A stretch of DNA of 33,288 nt from Acidimicrobiia bacterium (GTDB lineage Bacteria; Actinomycetota; Acidimicrobiia; Spongiisociales; SHLN01). A program made the translations under genes and the position numbers. This document shows, piece after piece, positions 32,961 to 33,288 of this stretch. The stretch spans positions 1-33,288 of the forward strand of contig JABDLU010000017.1 of the NCBI GenBank assembly GCA_013002865.1, read 5' to 3'. Position 1 is the first letter of the stretch. Every line of letters starts with the position of its first letter. A model generated the notes under the pieces. The model was not told the origin of the DNA. It did not search any database and worked only from the letters and a program-made list of their open reading frames with translations.

Positions 32961-33135
32961 GTCGGTCGCCGGTCGCCGGTCGCCGGTCGCCGGTCGCCAG
33001 TCGCCCGACCCCCGTCGCCCGACGCCCGTTCTGGCATGGAACTGGCAACCTGCAACTGGCAACTCTCCGCCTGATGCCCGACGCCAACGACCAACGACCA
33101 GCGACTAGCGACTAGCGACTAGCGACTAGCCACTA
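32961..33135. repeat. Heptad-periodic intergenic block C
   Basis: Twenty-five successive 7-base units keep one register. GCCGGTC occurs four times in tandem, followed by GCC(A/C)G-type units, a middle run with GCAACTG and relatives, then ACGACCA twice, GCGACTA four times and GCCACTA. The left part shares an alignable core (GGTCGCC pairs, CGACCCC, TTCTGGC, TGGCAAC) with block A; the right part is the same unit as block B. It fills the gap between the convergent dikinase operon and PAP2 gene and overlaps the PAP2 3' end. Confidence 0.85.
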
Positions 33136-33288
33136 CCCCGCAACACTCCCGGGCGGGGTGAAAGCCGTGTCCCTCCATCGCGTGATAGGTGCCGATGACG
33201 AGGACGGTGCCGAGGAGGAGGCCGGCGAACACGTCGCTGGTCCAGTGCACATCGAGGTAGACACGGGATGCGGCAACGGTGAGGATGA
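33119..33288 (-). CDS. PAP2-superfamily phosphatase, C-terminal end (5' part outside window)
   Basis: A minus-strand frame enters from the right edge and ends at TAG (33121-33119). The 55 visible residues include ASRVYLDVHWTSDVFAGLLLG, the third motif of PAP2 acid phosphatases (SRxYxxxHxxxD), with the catalytic histidine and aspartate. A final membrane segment follows, then MEGHGFHPARECCGVVASR. PAP2 membrane enzymes dephosphorylate lipid phosphates such as phosphatidate or undecaprenyl diphosphate. The last few codons and the stop are made of the 7-base repeat, so the C terminus appears to have been set by repeat DNA. Confidence 0.85.
   Translation of the reverse strand, partial: ILTVAASRVYLDVHWTSDVFAGLLLGTVLVIGTYHAMEGHGFHPARECCGVVASR

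Noticed and set aside
32961-33135. Heptad block as a CRISPR array
   Set aside because: Units are 7 bases and contiguous with no spacers, and no cas gene is nearby.

Overview
This window reads as the chromosome of a GC-rich actinomycete-type bacterium, most likely a deep-branching Actinomycetota lineage such as Acidimicrobiia. The evidence is a canonical four-cysteine WhiB regulator, an F420-dependent oxidoreductase of the FGD family, a biotin carboxylase-BCCP fusion, and many genes whose start codon lies 6-8 bases after a TANNNT -10 box with no Shine-Dalgarno sequence. That last pattern indicates leaderless transcripts, which are common in Actinomycetota. The placement is an inference; there is no rRNA gene in the window. 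No insertion sequence, prophage, tRNA or CRISPR array was seen.

Layout. 1-4312: a truncated DUF547 gene, then a NIF3-like protein, a coiled-coil zinc-ribbon protein and a membrane metal-dependent-hydrolase-like protein in one coupled operon, then a TauE/SafE permease and a small lipoprotein. 4326-10603 (minus strand): an FGD-like oxidoreductase, an acyl-CoA dehydrogenase translationally coupled to an acyl-CoA synthetase, a CcdA-TlpA thiol-redox pair, and an enoyl-CoA hydratase. 10685-14244: both subunits of a biotin-dependent acyl-CoA carboxylase. 14253-16436: cyclopropane-fatty-acid synthase, a gamma-glutamylcyclotransferase-like protein and a small membrane protein. 16456-17339: RNase P RNA with its own promoter and a UUCG-capped terminator, a repeat block, and whiB. 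17421-20821: glutaryl-CoA dehydrogenase, an MFS transporter and trpD.

20828-27193 (minus strand) is the centrepiece: an apparently complete System I cytochrome c maturation operon in the order ccmA-B-C-D-E-F-H-I-G. Neighbouring genes overlap by 1, 4 or 8 bases, and the operon includes a 49-residue ccmD. Immediately upstream lies a second thiol/lipid cassette: a TlpA-like lipoprotein, an Lgt-like membrane protein lacking two residues known to be important in E. coli Lgt, and a rhodanese. With the CcdA-TlpA pair, the window carries three different TlpA-type thioredoxins and one CcdA, which fits cytochrome c thiol chemistry. 28835-32958: RNase HI, then an 866-residue ATP-grasp/swivelling-histidine enzyme with the layout of rifampin phosphotransferase, coupled to two unrecognised small membrane proteins. 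The right edge holds the 3' end of a PAP2 phosphatase gene.

The most unusual non-coding signal is a family of intergenic blocks built on a strict 7-base period (16861-16958, 28787-28829, 32961-33135). Two share an alignable core and all three carry GAC/GTC-centred heptads. They touch the rnpB promoter, supply the -10 box of the RNase H gene, and supply the stop codon of the PAP2 gene.
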